Below, piece by piece: positions 31,701 through 41,185 of a stretch of 64,000 bases of DNA. The notes under the pieces were generated by a model. The model saw only the letters and a program-made list of their open reading frames with translations. It searched no databases and had not been told where the DNA came from. How positions within the stretch are numbered: the stretch's first letter is position 1; each line of letters opens with the position of its first letter. Location of the stretch: assembly GCA_010093685.1 (NCBI GenBank), contig MU006216.1, positions 1,811,065 to 1,875,064 on the forward strand, written 5' to 3'. Source of the DNA: Ophiobolus disseminans. Lineage: Eukaryota > Ascomycota > Dothideomycetes > Pleosporales > Phaeosphaeriaceae. The translations under genes and the position numbers were made by a program.

Positions 31701-33467
31701 AGTGGGGGGATGGTAGTATCTGCCGCGAATTGGGGTATGGTACCATTGGCCGACACCTATGTCAGGTATCAGACCTGCCTGGAGCTCTTTTGTGATGACT
31801 GATGGATCGTAGAAGGCGGGGCCAAGAAAATTGGGATCATCGTTTCGTCCACCATCACTGCCGAAAGATATCCGACTTGTCACTTTCGCGTCTGTAAACT
31901 TGGGACTCAAGAGCGTGACACTAAGAGCAGACACTGTTTCAGGCGTCCAACTAGAAGACATCAAAACGTGGCCCACGCCTATTTTCTCAGCTTCAGCATC
32001 AACTCCGATCTCAAAGTTCGTGGCGTAAGGATCCGGAAGCAGAGGCACGGTGTACTTGAGACGAGAGAGTATTCTTGCATTGCCGGAAACGACAACGCCT
32101 TGGTCGTATGTACCATATATTTCAATAACACGAGGGATTTCAGCTTTCATTAAGACGTTTTTCAGTGCGTAGGACGTCAGAGTACGGTCCAAAGTAGAAT
32201 ATGCATTGACTTTCAGTGCCATCAAGTTGGAGCGCCCGTCTCGAATCCAAGAAACAAGATTCCGCCGATTGTCTGAATAAGTCGTTGATTGGAACGGCGA
32301 TCGTTCATTGTTGACATTCCGGGGCTGGTCCAGTGCAATATCGATGTCCATGTTCATGGTCCACGATTCTGATCCCTCCGACAGGCTGATGTAGGAGAAG
32401 ATGATAGAGCCAACAGATTCCGAAACATCTATCAGTTTCGGTCGCCGGATGGTAACAGAACCCACAGTTGCCATGTATGTTGGCGCGGCGCTTCTGAGGC
32501 GTATGTCTTGAGGCTTCTGTGATGTGCGCTGACCTTGCCAGCCAGTTATCTCAAGTCTTTGAGCAGAAAAGTTTACAGCACACCTCCCAAGCTCAGTAGG
32601 ATAAGAATCTCCCTGAACACCAAGCTGAAGACCAGTATCAAGCGCCAGAACGAACGTGTGAGGTTGTGGTGCATAGAAGCGATTATCTGTCACCAGCTGA
32701 TACGGCACACACCAGCTGACGTCTGTCACAGAGCAGGCACCACTGAAGTCTACCAACAAAGACGCTGCGGAAGGTTCCAGTGTAGACGAATCTGTGTTAA
32801 GTTTGAAGTTGAGTGAGCTCTGGCGGCTCTGGATCGTTCCCTCATAGGTGTAGCTGAAGGAAGATCCGAGAACTGAGAAGCTCCCGCTGTTGAGGGCTGT
32901 CACTTTGCCAACACTGCCAGTTGCATGGAATTGAACGGTCATTTCTGTAATCGGATTCACGGAGAATAGATTTGAGCCTATGGCGGTCCCGTCAAGTTTC
33001 AGCGTCAGGGTTCGCGTTGGTGGGAGGGTCGGCCGAGAGAGAAGAACAGCACTGACGATGTCAAACCCAATGTAGGCTGATGATGATGGCCGATGATCCG
33101 CGCTGGATTGTCGAGTAAACCACTCAGCCCGAAGCCATACCATGCCGGCACCAAAGGTTTGCTGGAATAGTGCAGAACCGACCACTGGAGCAGCCATGTA
33201 GAGGTATGGCGATGCCGGTAAGAAACTATGTGCAGTACCGGAGATAGGCCTGAACACGTCGAGAAATACTTGCCGATCAAAGAGGTCCAGAAACGGTCCG
33301 TGAGTGTGGCTTGTTTTGCCCCGAAATCCTAACGAGGGCACTTCTACGACCCGTCGATAGACGCGCTGAGGAATTACCTCTTCCGGGAGGGGCTTCAAGG
33401 TATCGTAGTAATCCATCTCCGAAGTCGAAAGTAACAAATCATAATCATCAATCACCGACGAGCCCAT
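28707..33467 (-). CDS. Giant single-exon protein of unknown function (1586 aa), possibly of bacterial origin
   Basis: I do not recognise a family. One uninterrupted frame begins at ATG 33467. Residues 1-1050 are dominated by beta-strand patterns (alternating hydrophobics, many Ser/Thr/Gly/Asp, few Cys and Lys), with repeated sandwich-like stretches. Around 1250-1400 there is a long helical region (VVQTVQNLVRPGQEALADAKSS, then LVGRLSSDVNKLGGLL) that could form a coiled coil. The last 200 residues return to amphipathic strands and Gly-rich turns (GFGVGVDFSLGPFHVSASY). There is no signal peptide, no transmembrane helix I can define and no catalytic motif. A 4.8-kb intronless gene is unusual beside neighbours with several introns. 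It is divergent from the peptidoglycan-binding-domain gene and near the 1204-aa gene, which suggests a joint origin. Structural or secreted-complex roles are possible; none is shown. Confidence 0.8.
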   Translation of the reverse strand: MGSSVIDDYDLLLSTSEMDYYDTLKPLPEEVIPQRVYRRVVEVPSLGFRGKTSHTHGPFLDLFDRQVFLDVFRPISGTAHSFLPASPYLYMAAPVVGSALFQQTFGAGMVWLRAEWFTRQSSADHRPSSSAYIGFDIVSAVLLSRPTLPPTRTLTLKLDGTAIGSNLFSVNPITEMTVQFHATGSVGKVTALNSGSFSVLGSSFSYTYEGTIQSRQSSLNFKLNTDSSTLEPSAASLLVDFSGACSVTDVSWCVPYQLVTDNRFYAPQPHTFVLALDTGLQLGVQGDSYPTELGRCAVNFSAQRLEITGWQGQRTSQKPQDIRLRSAAPTYMATVGSVTIRRPKLIDVSESVGSIIFSYISLSEGSESWTMNMDIDIALDQPRNVNNERSPFQSTTYSDNRRNLVSWIRDGRSNLMALKVNAYSTLDRTLTSYALKNVLMKAEIPRVIEIYGTYDQGVVVSGNARILSRLKYTVPLLPDPYATNFEIGVDAEAEKIGVGHVLMSSSWTPETVSALSVTLLSPKFTDAKVTSRISFGSDGGRNDDPNFLGPAFYDPSVITKELQAGLIPDIGVGQWYHTPIRGRYYHPPTLLDVSSNGSQFGIIFATRAPTAVAQANPQVLLVPQYRSQEFTIEDLTVYGTNDNVRVMALPATHWEPLITDNSYKYQFTYSGPSTQVALSKTPVSVLMPMTPNGAIESLIGAHKAPQVATLATRLSLPFGMVGTAVMPNTPSFLSPPAKVDMIEFGLDHRDPSSEGLPSALQPQVQLRFRAPRTRMILPGPGSGLLSDSMSFDGVSTLLKFRPGATKRGPNGETVPDDGTKDILGDAADAFLRDMAGQVPLTRFDVSGYGASIFSDWRRVAASDLSISRVLMNVMNGRTSREVIVLDTVMAPFAVKVKQTTEIKRLNNGVVVRHIADWQATSDGRYKYQNTDIVTYVGVVRGVTNVRNIRAIAPAFQAPGTEVEVVLTKYDCVLEIEDGGKVRQVPATDLDGCIFTGSGDLKGQTGKENYMKVLRTLDLGGKTDITVRIGTSGQKKRITSLSVQSSTNPANGVRAAVAAAWGSPIFEGGGQWSFAKMDASEMLPQLVDAAKGVPLVREILHNVPIPDSIATPFQFRDPEQLLTSNPSTLYGIVHGAASHRIMFTDPHIPLASDIKEIVPKEVWLADSFALGKMTGIFPAVADCLPIASNLDQADLVKQSLQILEGGYAFEPKKIIGGVVQGLDIDLPDLERALSDDASVKTVVQTVQNLVRPGQEALADAKSSVNLVINTANNISKMDLTNINLVTHTVSSTTQEASRLVGRLSSDVNKLGGLLGKDINLPGLPDTDPAKLLASPIHTFGPALQPIQKVISFLENLKFLPHFKVSMTNEWAMMMSTAMNREDLLKKIPAPSRPVVDKFIESFDFSLSSRTSLSSFLLTLHVGTTIKIPTGFPPIVALAKGAFDVALGTAGIEIKLDIGFGVGVDFSLGPFHVSASYTQSQTIIFNADHWGVGVTACMRAHIDLVVASADLYLEASLLLVGGDCKKEIHDNAEKPHERATIFGFAHVRVAVHVSIFLICNISVDEEAHWENNFNGGPCQLEHMSDLPK

Positions 33468-34154
33468 GGAGTTGTGTGATTGACCTGTCGAAATCGCCCT
33501 TGCAACATCTTTCTTCGCCTCGTGTAACCCATCTTTCGTGGTTCCAGCGGCGGGACGTAGGTCGTGCGTTGCTAAGATACCACAAGTACGGAGTTACTGA
33601 CTATATCGTACGCTTCGTACACGGACACTTACCAATAGCCACACTCTGCCTTCCATACTTCCAGTCGACAGCCATGAACTTGATAATGTGCCTGGTTCCG
33701 GGCGATCTAAGATAAAGCTCCAGAGCGCTGTTCTTGGAAGCGCGAGATATGTAACAAGCTCCAGGACTCAATTGACAAAGTCCTTTGCGGCTTTACAAAC
33801 AGAATGCAAGGAGGAAAACTCCCAGCCACGCAAGGTATCCGTTTCTGCAGTTTTAAGCGAACGCTTTCAGCTAGGTCTGCGGGGTATGCCATCTCTCGAC
33901 CGGTGGGTCATGGTGGAACAAAAGTTCTCCGAGCTGAAGGTGTTCCAAGCATGTGGCTTGAAGCTGAAGACCTCGCAATCCGCACTAGACTCGCTTGTGA
34001 ATGCAGGTCTGCATGAATCGGTGAGAAATTCCGGAAGTGCTGGTTTTGGAAGCTGTTAGTTTCGTATTTCGCATTCAGTGAAGAATGAATACAATCGCTC
34101 GTGCGATCTATTGCTCCAACCAGTTTCATTCCACATACATTGTCCCAGATCATC
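33468..34154. other. Divergent intergenic region between giant gene and PG-binding gene
   Basis: A 687-bp region between two starts that face away from each other, so it should contain both promoters. A frame at 33688-34059 has no domain-like features. A shared bidirectional promoter would fit a co-acquired gene pair, but this is inference. Confidence 0.5.
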
Positions 34155-35205
34155 ATGGCTACACTGAAGTATCCACCTTTCAAGGCTAATGCGACAATCA
34201 ACGAAGTCGCAAACGGACGACAAACGTTAAAGCGAGGTAGCCAGGGAGAAGCCGTTCGACTTGTGCAAAAAGCGTTAATAGACCTTGCATTTTCCATGCC
34301 ATCCGGTGCGGACGGCTCTTTCGGAGGTCAAACGCATGCTGCTGTAGTTCAATTCCAGAACAAATGGGGCCTAACAGCTGACGGAATATGTGGACGAGAG
34401 ACAGTCGCAGTCCTCGATGTATCAATCGCAACGCACCACGGATTCATACCAAACCCGACACCACAGCCCGTGCCTGCTTCCGAGCTGCAGACATTGCGAT
34501 TCTGGATCAATGCATTTATCCCCGATCCCTCGATCTCGCCTGACGTCAAGCCTGCGCCCGGAGCTTCAGCGGGTGGGAGCATGGTCACCGTCCCATGGCC
34601 CTTCAACGCGTATCTCAAGAGGTGTTGTAAGTAAGCCCTTTCGCGGAGTACCCTTATAATGTATATTAATCGGTCAATCTGAACCCTTAGTCCTCGGGGA
34701 TCATAGAGGGTACTCCAACAGCGCTGGTGCATCAGCACGCATCCATGCAGAGGCACTGTTTGTCGAATTAAACAAGCCTATTCCCATCATGCAGAGCGCC
34801 AGTATTAAGCCCGGAGAGACGTTGGAGATTGATCCGGGTACAGGTGTTATTACTGGGCGCGATTTCTCGTCAATGTCGCGTTGTCGATTTTCGGCCATGC
34901 GAACTGAGCCAGCGCCAGTGGGGAATCCCAATGGCGGAAAAGTCTCGATTGATGTTGTCGCAGCAGCGGCCAACCCGCTATTCGATCACTCTCCAGACAT
35001 CGATTTCAACGGTGTTCTGCAGATCGACAGACAGAGTAAGCAAGTCACCTTCTCTGGGCTTGTTGATGGCTTTCCGGCGTTTGAGGCGTGGGTTTCGGTG
35101 AACGGCGGGGAGCCTCAAAATCTGTTCAAGATGCCTCCCATTGCGCCGTTTTATCTCGCCGGTGACGCAAATCGGAATGTCAGCGGCGCTGCTCGGTTGC
35201 CATAG
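34155..35205 (+). CDS. Protein with N-terminal peptidoglycan-binding domain (328 aa, one intron)
   Basis: Exons are 34155-34626 and 34691-35205; the 64-nt intron has a GTAAGT donor and CCCTTAG acceptor. Residues about 24-87 match the peptidoglycan-binding-1 fold (PF01471-type). Visible are L-K-R-G-S-Q-G-E-A-V-R-L-V-Q-K-A-L, then G-x-D-G-S-F-G-x-x-T and V-x-x-F-Q-x-x-x-G-L-x-x-D-G-x-x-G. After a Pro-rich linker comes a 170-residue C-terminal beta-rich domain. It starts F-L-G-D-H-R-G-Y-S and contains FNGVLQIDRQSKQVTFSGLVDGFPAFEAWV. Peptidoglycan-binding-1 domains are widespread in bacteria and rare in fungi, so this is a good transfer candidate that has since gained an intron. No signal peptide is visible. 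It could bind bacterial walls or another glycan; the C-terminal domain is unrecognised. Confidence 0.82.
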
Positions 35206-35841
35206 TGGTCCAGTCGGCCTAGAAGGAGCGGGAGGGGGCAGATTGCGACAACCTTGGATCTTCTCTAACAATCGAAATTGATGTATTCCCTCTATGTAGC
35301 AACTGTGAACAGAAGTATACATGATGGTGATGGTGTCGTGTCAATGATGACGGCGGCCTCCACTAACGAGACGCGTCATTGTCGGGCCGACTTGAACCCG
35401 GTCATGCCTGCCCAAACTTCACGTACTGCCTATGTCGTAAGATGCATTCCAATACACAAATTCGAGCATGATTTCCGATCTTGGTCCGCTGGTTTGAAAT
35501 CGTGGCATGGCCTACGATCCTTGCGGATCAGGGATGGTGTGTTGGACACAGAGCCAAGATAGAGGCGCTGGTCACATTGGTTTTGACGCAGCTTCATTTA
35601 TTGGGTGAAGTTGCCAGGCAGAAGTGGCTGCAGGGGGCTTTCAGCTGCGGGGTGGTAGACCGGCCACCTGCAGTCTTTCAGCTCAGCTGCTTCAGCTCTT
35701 CCCGTAACTTAGAACACGGAAGGCATTACGAGAGACGACTCAGCTCTGCCGCCATGAACAACGGGGTCAACACACCCAACCTGTGATACACCGTTCCTTC
35801 AGAAATCTGGGACTGGTGTCGACTTTCAGGAGGCCTCAACC
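35206..35841. other. Intergenic region between PG-binding and 1204-aa genes
   Basis: About 640 bp with the 3' end of one gene and the promoter of the next, both on +. No supported frame or repeat. Confidence 0.5.
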
Positions 35842-38800
35842 ATGGCGCAAGATACGACCAGACTTTTGGTCCTCCCTTTCCTTCAGCAATGGGACGCATC
35901 TTCCAGTAGGCTCTCAATTCGACTACTATTGATCCCTCGAGACTCGTTCATTGAGCCACATGCCACGAACAATCCCACCTCTCCAGCGTTCTTCCCGAAT
36001 GTCACATTCAAGTTCAAGATCCACGTCAGTACAGGTCTTCGCGATTATCCTGTTCTTGGGACTGGCGAAGTTGTGCAAAGCATAACATTGGAAAACAGGG
36101 CTTCTTACGCAACGGTGTTTAGCAAACTAGCAACGACGTTCGGTAACGTAATCAACAAGAATCCATCCGCAGACAAGCGTGCGCGCAATGCCAATCCCGG
36201 ACGTATTGCTGTGCGTAAGCATCTTCCTGTCTCCTATCGCGATGCGGTCAGATATACGCCAGACGGAAGCGATCTCTTCTCGACTGATGAGACATATTCG
36301 TGTTCGATGAAGAAGGTGGAACCCAAAAGGTTCTACAAACCTCCAGAGAAGCCCTTCGCGCCATCGTGGGGAGAGCTCATTGCCTCGATTTTGAGGATAC
36401 CAGATTTTGCCGCACTTGCAGGCTTCATTCGTACGTGCGACATCGAGATCCCAGCGTCCGATATCAAAGAAGGAGCTTATGTCTGGTTCGAGTTGGAAAA
36501 CGAAACAGCAACTACAATAGCCATCAGTGATTCGGCCCGGATGAGGACATTTGCAGCACGCATTCTCCCTCTGAATGCGTCCAGCTCTTTGTTTAGCGCA
36601 ACGTTGTTTGCAGTGGAGAAAACTGCCACAATCGTGCCACTAGACACTGTCTTGAAGGAAACGGACGACTACTTTGATGGTTGGGCGAAGGCCGTACATG
36701 GCATGCAGCCAACTAACGGTACATACCTCACCGAACGACCAAATAACGATCGCCCATCGAAAGATATTGGTATCAGACTTGGTTGGGATGACGAGCAAGT
36801 CACCATCTGGGCTGACAGACTGATCGACCCAATGAAACAGCAGTATGACGACTTTCCTTTTGGTGTACGCGGGTATAGAGTTGATGTGCGAGAGGCGGGT
36901 ACGGTACCTTGGTACTCACTGTCTCGCGCCGAGGGAAGTTTTGGGATCAGCGAAGCACCCTTGGGCACTGTCACGTCCGAACTGGGCGTAGAAGTCCATC
37001 CCGTGAAGTCGCTCTTGGGTGTTGACGACAAGAAAGAGTACTGGCTACCAATGTATTTCGTCAATTGGACGCAGTCGTCGTTGGTTGGGATAGACGAGAC
37101 TGCGTCGTTGATACTTGGACGGCCGAGAGACACTCGACAGACGGCTAACCGCGGATCAACTGACCCAGCCCTACAACTTCGATACGGCCGAACATACCAG
37201 TTCCGTGTCCGTTTGATGGATCAGACCGGTGGTGGCCCATTACTCGGTTCTGCATCTAGTACCCTTGGCCCAAGCCCGTCACCGACTGTAGCGTTCGCCA
37301 GGTGGATCAAACCATTGGCTCTAGTTCTAGTGGGACAAATGCCGTCTCTAAGGGACGAACCAGGAGCAGATAACAGTATTCAAGTACAGCGCTTCGAACT
37401 CAAACGTCCACCCCTCACATACCCGGCAATTGTCTATACAGGGTATCCAAACGCTCTGGAAGAGCTAAAGACCCAAGCTGAAGCAATCGCGCAGTTGCCC
37501 GATGACCCCACACTAAGTGTAACGGAGCCGAACCTGCCCGATCCGGATGCAGATCGCGTGGAGATCACTGTATTGATCCAAACAGCTCCCCAAGACCCAT
37601 TGGCAAAGGATGGTCCATACATGGAGCTCTATACGACAACTCGTGCTTTCCCCAGCGACGTCAAAGCCTCCATTTCGTTCGGGGTGGAGTGGCGAGACAT
37701 GGCGGACATACGGACCCCGCCAGTGCCCTGGAACGCTGCAGCAACGACTGGGCCTCTACTACTACCCACTGCGCGTACAATACGACTGCGAATCAACGCG
37801 CTGTGCCGGGACGAGCCTAATCCAGACAAGCCATATTTTGGCGCTGATGATGTCAGAAGAGGACCGCAACTCATGATTCCTCTCAGAAAGAATCCTGCAT
37901 CGGAAGCGAATCTCTTCGTCGCGAATCCTCCGAGCTATACCATCACTGGCTTTTTTCTTCAGCCGCAGCTTGACACGACCTCTAGGCTTGCAGAAGCCAT
38001 TGGCATTCGAAGCATAGACACAAAACTAAGAGCTTTGCCTGGGAAACGAGTGGTGTTTGCGTGTTCTAGTTCGCTCCTGCATCTTGTTGGACCAGACCGT
38101 GGATCTCTGTCCTTCACGTCCCACTCAGATCTCGCCTTGCGTTGGATCGTTGTCATCAGGCTCAATCTCCTCCGAGATTGGTCGTGGGATGGTTTCCCAC
38201 TAGACGGCGTCCAAGTCCAGCGGGATGGCAAATTTCTCGTATCTGTAGCACCAGTGCAAGCGCTCAACGAGGACGCGCTTTCTGGTCTTCCCGACAGGTC
38301 CAAGAGTCACATTGTGATTGTGGATGTTATCGAGCCGCGACTTAATGCTGAAGGGAAGCCCATTGAGATAAACCTCGATTATACTGTCATCACCACATTT
38401 TCCGGATTGTCGGCACCCACGTCCGATCCTCCGATTGCTCTTCACATTCGCCTCCCCGTTACTACTGCACCTACTCAGGTTCCGCAGCTGGCATCTGTTG
38501 GCCTTGCCATGAGCCCATATGTGCGTGATGCGAACTACAGCAGCACATCTCCTCGAAAGAAGGTGCTTTGGCTCGAGTTCGCGTCACCTATTGGGGATGA
38601 TTTTACTCGTTACGTTGCCAGGGTCTTGAAGTCTGCACCAGATCCCCTACTCATTGTTCGCAGATCTGCACCTAATAATACCTTTATGGCTGCTAGCTTC
38701 ATAGATACGGCATTCGGAGCCCCTGGAGCGCCAGATAGCGAAGCACCCGAGCCACCCATACCACTTGATCCCGAGCTCATCAGGCGCATCGTCCCCGATC

Positions 38801-39456
38801 AAAGTACAGACTTTGCAGGTTCAGATGCCATGCAACAACTCATCCCCACATCTTCGCCCCTGCACTGGGGCCTTCCACTTCCTGCCGGGATAACGGAAGC
38901 TAGCGTGGAGCTCTTCGGGTTCTGGACTTATGAGTTTCGCGTCGGTCGTGCTGATGACACATGGTGCACTGCTCAGGCAAGATATGGACCACCGTTACGA
39001 GTCACTGGTATCCAACATCCTGCACCACAACTGGCATGTTCCATGAATCGAAATCACGTAAGAATCAGTGTCTCGGCTCCGTTCGCGAAACCCATTGTAA
39101 GCGGCAAAATCTCAGTCGGCTATGAGCCAAGCACGGAGATATGGTTCTTGTTGTATGCTCAGGCAGCGCAGATTGATGGTGGTACGGAGAAGCGGAATAT
39201 CTTGGTCGGACGGGTCAAGGGTGTCGCGACTCGAAGCAGAAAGTTCGCGCATTTTGAGGCCAACGCGGAGTTCGTTCGGAAGGACGTAAACGTTGTCTTG
39301 GGAATGTATGGGCTCAAGACAAACACGTCGCTGAGCGCGATGGCGGTGGAGCTGTTCGGCCAGCAGGACAAGGTTACTGACCCTTTAGGTGGAGACCTGG
39401 GAAGACAGAGGATCTTGAGAACAAGCTGTCTGGTCCCTGTGCCCGCTATGTGTTGA
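35842..39456 (+). CDS. Large single-exon protein of unknown function (1204 aa), possibly of bacterial origin
   Basis: I do not recognise the family. The uninterrupted frame starts at ATG 35842 (MAQDTTRLLVLPFLQQWD). The body is beta-rich with many Pro and charged residues. It contains several segments shaped like fibronectin or Ig-type strands (YGRTYQFRVRLMDQTGGGP near 455, and FWTYEFRVGRADDTW near 1030), and ends in a compact strand-helix region (VAVELFGQ in outline). There is no signal peptide, no obvious membrane helix and only a few cysteines. Its intronless state, size and position beside the 1586-aa and PG-binding genes suggest one acquired set. The repeated strand-rich blocks would suit a structural or binding protein; no enzyme motif is visible. 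Confidence 0.8.
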   Translation: MAQDTTRLLVLPFLQQWDASSSRLSIRLLLIPRDSFIEPHATNNPTSPAFFPNVTFKFKIHVSTGLRDYPVLGTGEVVQSITLENRASYATVFSKLATTFGNVINKNPSADKRARNANPGRIAVRKHLPVSYRDAVRYTPDGSDLFSTDETYSCSMKKVEPKRFYKPPEKPFAPSWGELIASILRIPDFAALAGFIRTCDIEIPASDIKEGAYVWFELENETATTIAISDSARMRTFAARILPLNASSSLFSATLFAVEKTATIVPLDTVLKETDDYFDGWAKAVHGMQPTNGTYLTERPNNDRPSKDIGIRLGWDDEQVTIWADRLIDPMKQQYDDFPFGVRGYRVDVREAGTVPWYSLSRAEGSFGISEAPLGTVTSELGVEVHPVKSLLGVDDKKEYWLPMYFVNWTQSSLVGIDETASLILGRPRDTRQTANRGSTDPALQLRYGRTYQFRVRLMDQTGGGPLLGSASSTLGPSPSPTVAFARWIKPLALVLVGQMPSLRDEPGADNSIQVQRFELKRPPLTYPAIVYTGYPNALEELKTQAEAIAQLPDDPTLSVTEPNLPDPDADRVEITVLIQTAPQDPLAKDGPYMELYTTTRAFPSDVKASISFGVEWRDMADIRTPPVPWNAAATTGPLLLPTARTIRLRINALCRDEPNPDKPYFGADDVRRGPQLMIPLRKNPASEANLFVANPPSYTITGFFLQPQLDTTSRLAEAIGIRSIDTKLRALPGKRVVFACSSSLLHLVGPDRGSLSFTSHSDLALRWIVVIRLNLLRDWSWDGFPLDGVQVQRDGKFLVSVAPVQALNEDALSGLPDRSKSHIVIVDVIEPRLNAEGKPIEINLDYTVITTFSGLSAPTSDPPIALHIRLPVTTAPTQVPQLASVGLAMSPYVRDANYSSTSPRKKVLWLEFASPIGDDFTRYVARVLKSAPDPLLIVRRSAPNNTFMAASFIDTAFGAPGAPDSEAPEPPIPLDPELIRRIVPDQSTDFAGSDAMQQLIPTSSPLHWGLPLPAGITEASVELFGFWTYEFRVGRADDTWCTAQARYGPPLRVTGIQHPAPQLACSMNRNHVRISVSAPFAKPIVSGKISVGYEPSTEIWFLLYAQAAQIDGGTEKRNILVGRVKGVATRSRKFAHFEANAEFVRKDVNVVLGMYGLKTNTSLSAMAVELFGQQDKVTDPLGGDLGRQRILRTSCLVPVPAMC

Positions 39457-39526
39457 GCCGTTAGAGTAGGGACTTGATAGACGAATCTTCAAGCAACTGC
39501 TCTCTATCGCTATGTTAGTTGTCTGT

Positions 39527-40894
39527 TCAGTCTTCTCTGGCTGATTCTTCCCTGATATCGGGCTGTAAACCAGGAACTGCTGCCCGCAGTCTAGCGAAAG
39601 CAAGCCAAACTACAAGTGCCAGTATTGTTTGCAACAGTATGGCGAAACGGAAGACATCAATCCCCAAGCTCTGGACAAGGGCTCCAATGGCGAAAGGGAG
39701 AAATGCCCCGCCCACTTGACCGAGTGAAGCAACGAAGGATACCGCTGCGATATGTAGCTGTCCAGGCAACAAGCGCGTCAGTACGACTACGCCTGAGGGG
39801 AAGAGCGGGCCCATGACAAAACCCAACAAAGTCATGAGGATGACAGACGCGATCGGTGACCTTAGCGAAGCAAACAGCGCCTCCAGTCCTATAGCGAACA
39901 TGAAGTATAGGACCGTAGCGCGCCGAACTCCAATACGATCAGTTCCAAAGCCAAGCAGAAGTCGTCCAATAGCCATACCAATCCAGTACCCGGAAGATGA
40001 TAGACTTGCGAGATAAGGCGTAGCTTCGCGGTCCCGTAGCATGAAAGATACGACCCACCCAGATATGGCCGTTTCGGTGCCGACGTAGGTAAGGAAGTAT
40101 GCAGCGCAGAGCCAGGTGGCGCGGTAGCGGAAGATAGCTTTGGCATCCACCCTGCCGTCCATCGCTTCAGACTGTTTGCTCTGGCGGTATACGGATGCGT
40201 TTTCGTTGCGGAATGCGAAGACCAATAATACCAACTCCGCAGCGGAATGCGCAACCTTAAGTTTCGTCATTAGCATTCGTAGGACTTATAAGCAGCCGGA
40301 TCTTCTTACGAGAATGTAGTACCAGAGATACCAAGGCCGGTCATTCGTGGTGATGTATGTCACGAGAAAAGGTCCCGCCGCTCCTCCTACGCTATAGCTT
40401 CCATGTAAGAGACCTGATACTGTGTTCGCCTTATCCATGCTTCCTGCCCATGCACACCAGCTGCCATCTAGCAAGCCCGTGCCCAGCCCCTGTATAGCGA
40501 ATGCAACCAAGACCCATCCAAACTTCGGGTGCAAGGCGATGATCAGAGTGGCGACGATCTGGAATACGGGGCCGATGACGGCAATTCCGCGCTGACCAAG
40601 GCGGCAGTGAATCGCATCGCTAAGTTGAGCAGCGAGTATGTAGCCCATGGGCCCAGCAAGGAACAGCATAGAGACGTGAAGATCGGTCAAGCTATACTGG
40701 TGCGATATTAGTGGCAAGACTGCGCCGATGGACGAATTGAACAGGCCAAGCGCTGAGAATGAGAACATTGCAGCTGCGATCTTGATCGAGAGGGCCATAT
40801 CCAGTTTTTTGGGAACACCCGTATGATCGCCATCTTCAGTGGTGCGCCCATTGAGCAAAGCAGAGTGTTCGTTATCGTTCAACCGAGTCGTCAT
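39527..40894 (-). CDS. Major facilitator superfamily transporter (437 aa, one intron)
   Basis: A 12-helix membrane transporter. Minus-strand exons are 40894-40310 and 40255-39527, with a 54-nt intron between TACATTCTC and GTTGCGCAT. The ATG at 40894 gives a short hydrophilic cytosolic N-terminus before helix 1 (AAAMFSFSALGLFNSSIGAVLPL). The loop between helices 2 and 3 carries G-Y-I-L-A-A-Q-L-S-D, a variant of the MFS loop motif. The second half has G-R-L-L-L-G-F-G-T-D-R-I-G-V-R-R, the repeat of that motif. The overall pattern resembles fungal BSC6/fucose-permease-like carriers, so sugars are possible substrates, but this is not decisive. It converges on the 1204-aa gene with 70 bp between stops. 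Confidence 0.87.
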
Positions 40895-41185
40895 GTCGTC
40901 GTGGATGTGTCTCAACGCACAGTATGAGGGTAAGGCAGTTGCTAGGGTGCGAACGATGCAATCACGAGCGCATGACGAAAGGCTAGGGAATGACGCGAGA
41001 AACACGTATAGTGTCGACGTGGTAGGGTGCAGCAGGAGGAGTGATGGCTGTTTCTTGAGGTTCGGAGCTATACAGGGCTGAGCAGCCGAGGCTCACCACA
41101 AGCTACATGACATCACCGTCTCAGCTAGCTCCACCACGAGGTCTAGGTATCCTAAACTCTATAGCAAATGGGCAAATCGCATCTC

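Noticed and set aside
28838..33715. Plus-strand frames (up to 183 codons) opposite the 1586-aa gene
   Set aside because: They are antisense shadows; the 1586-codon minus frame is far longer and has coherent composition.
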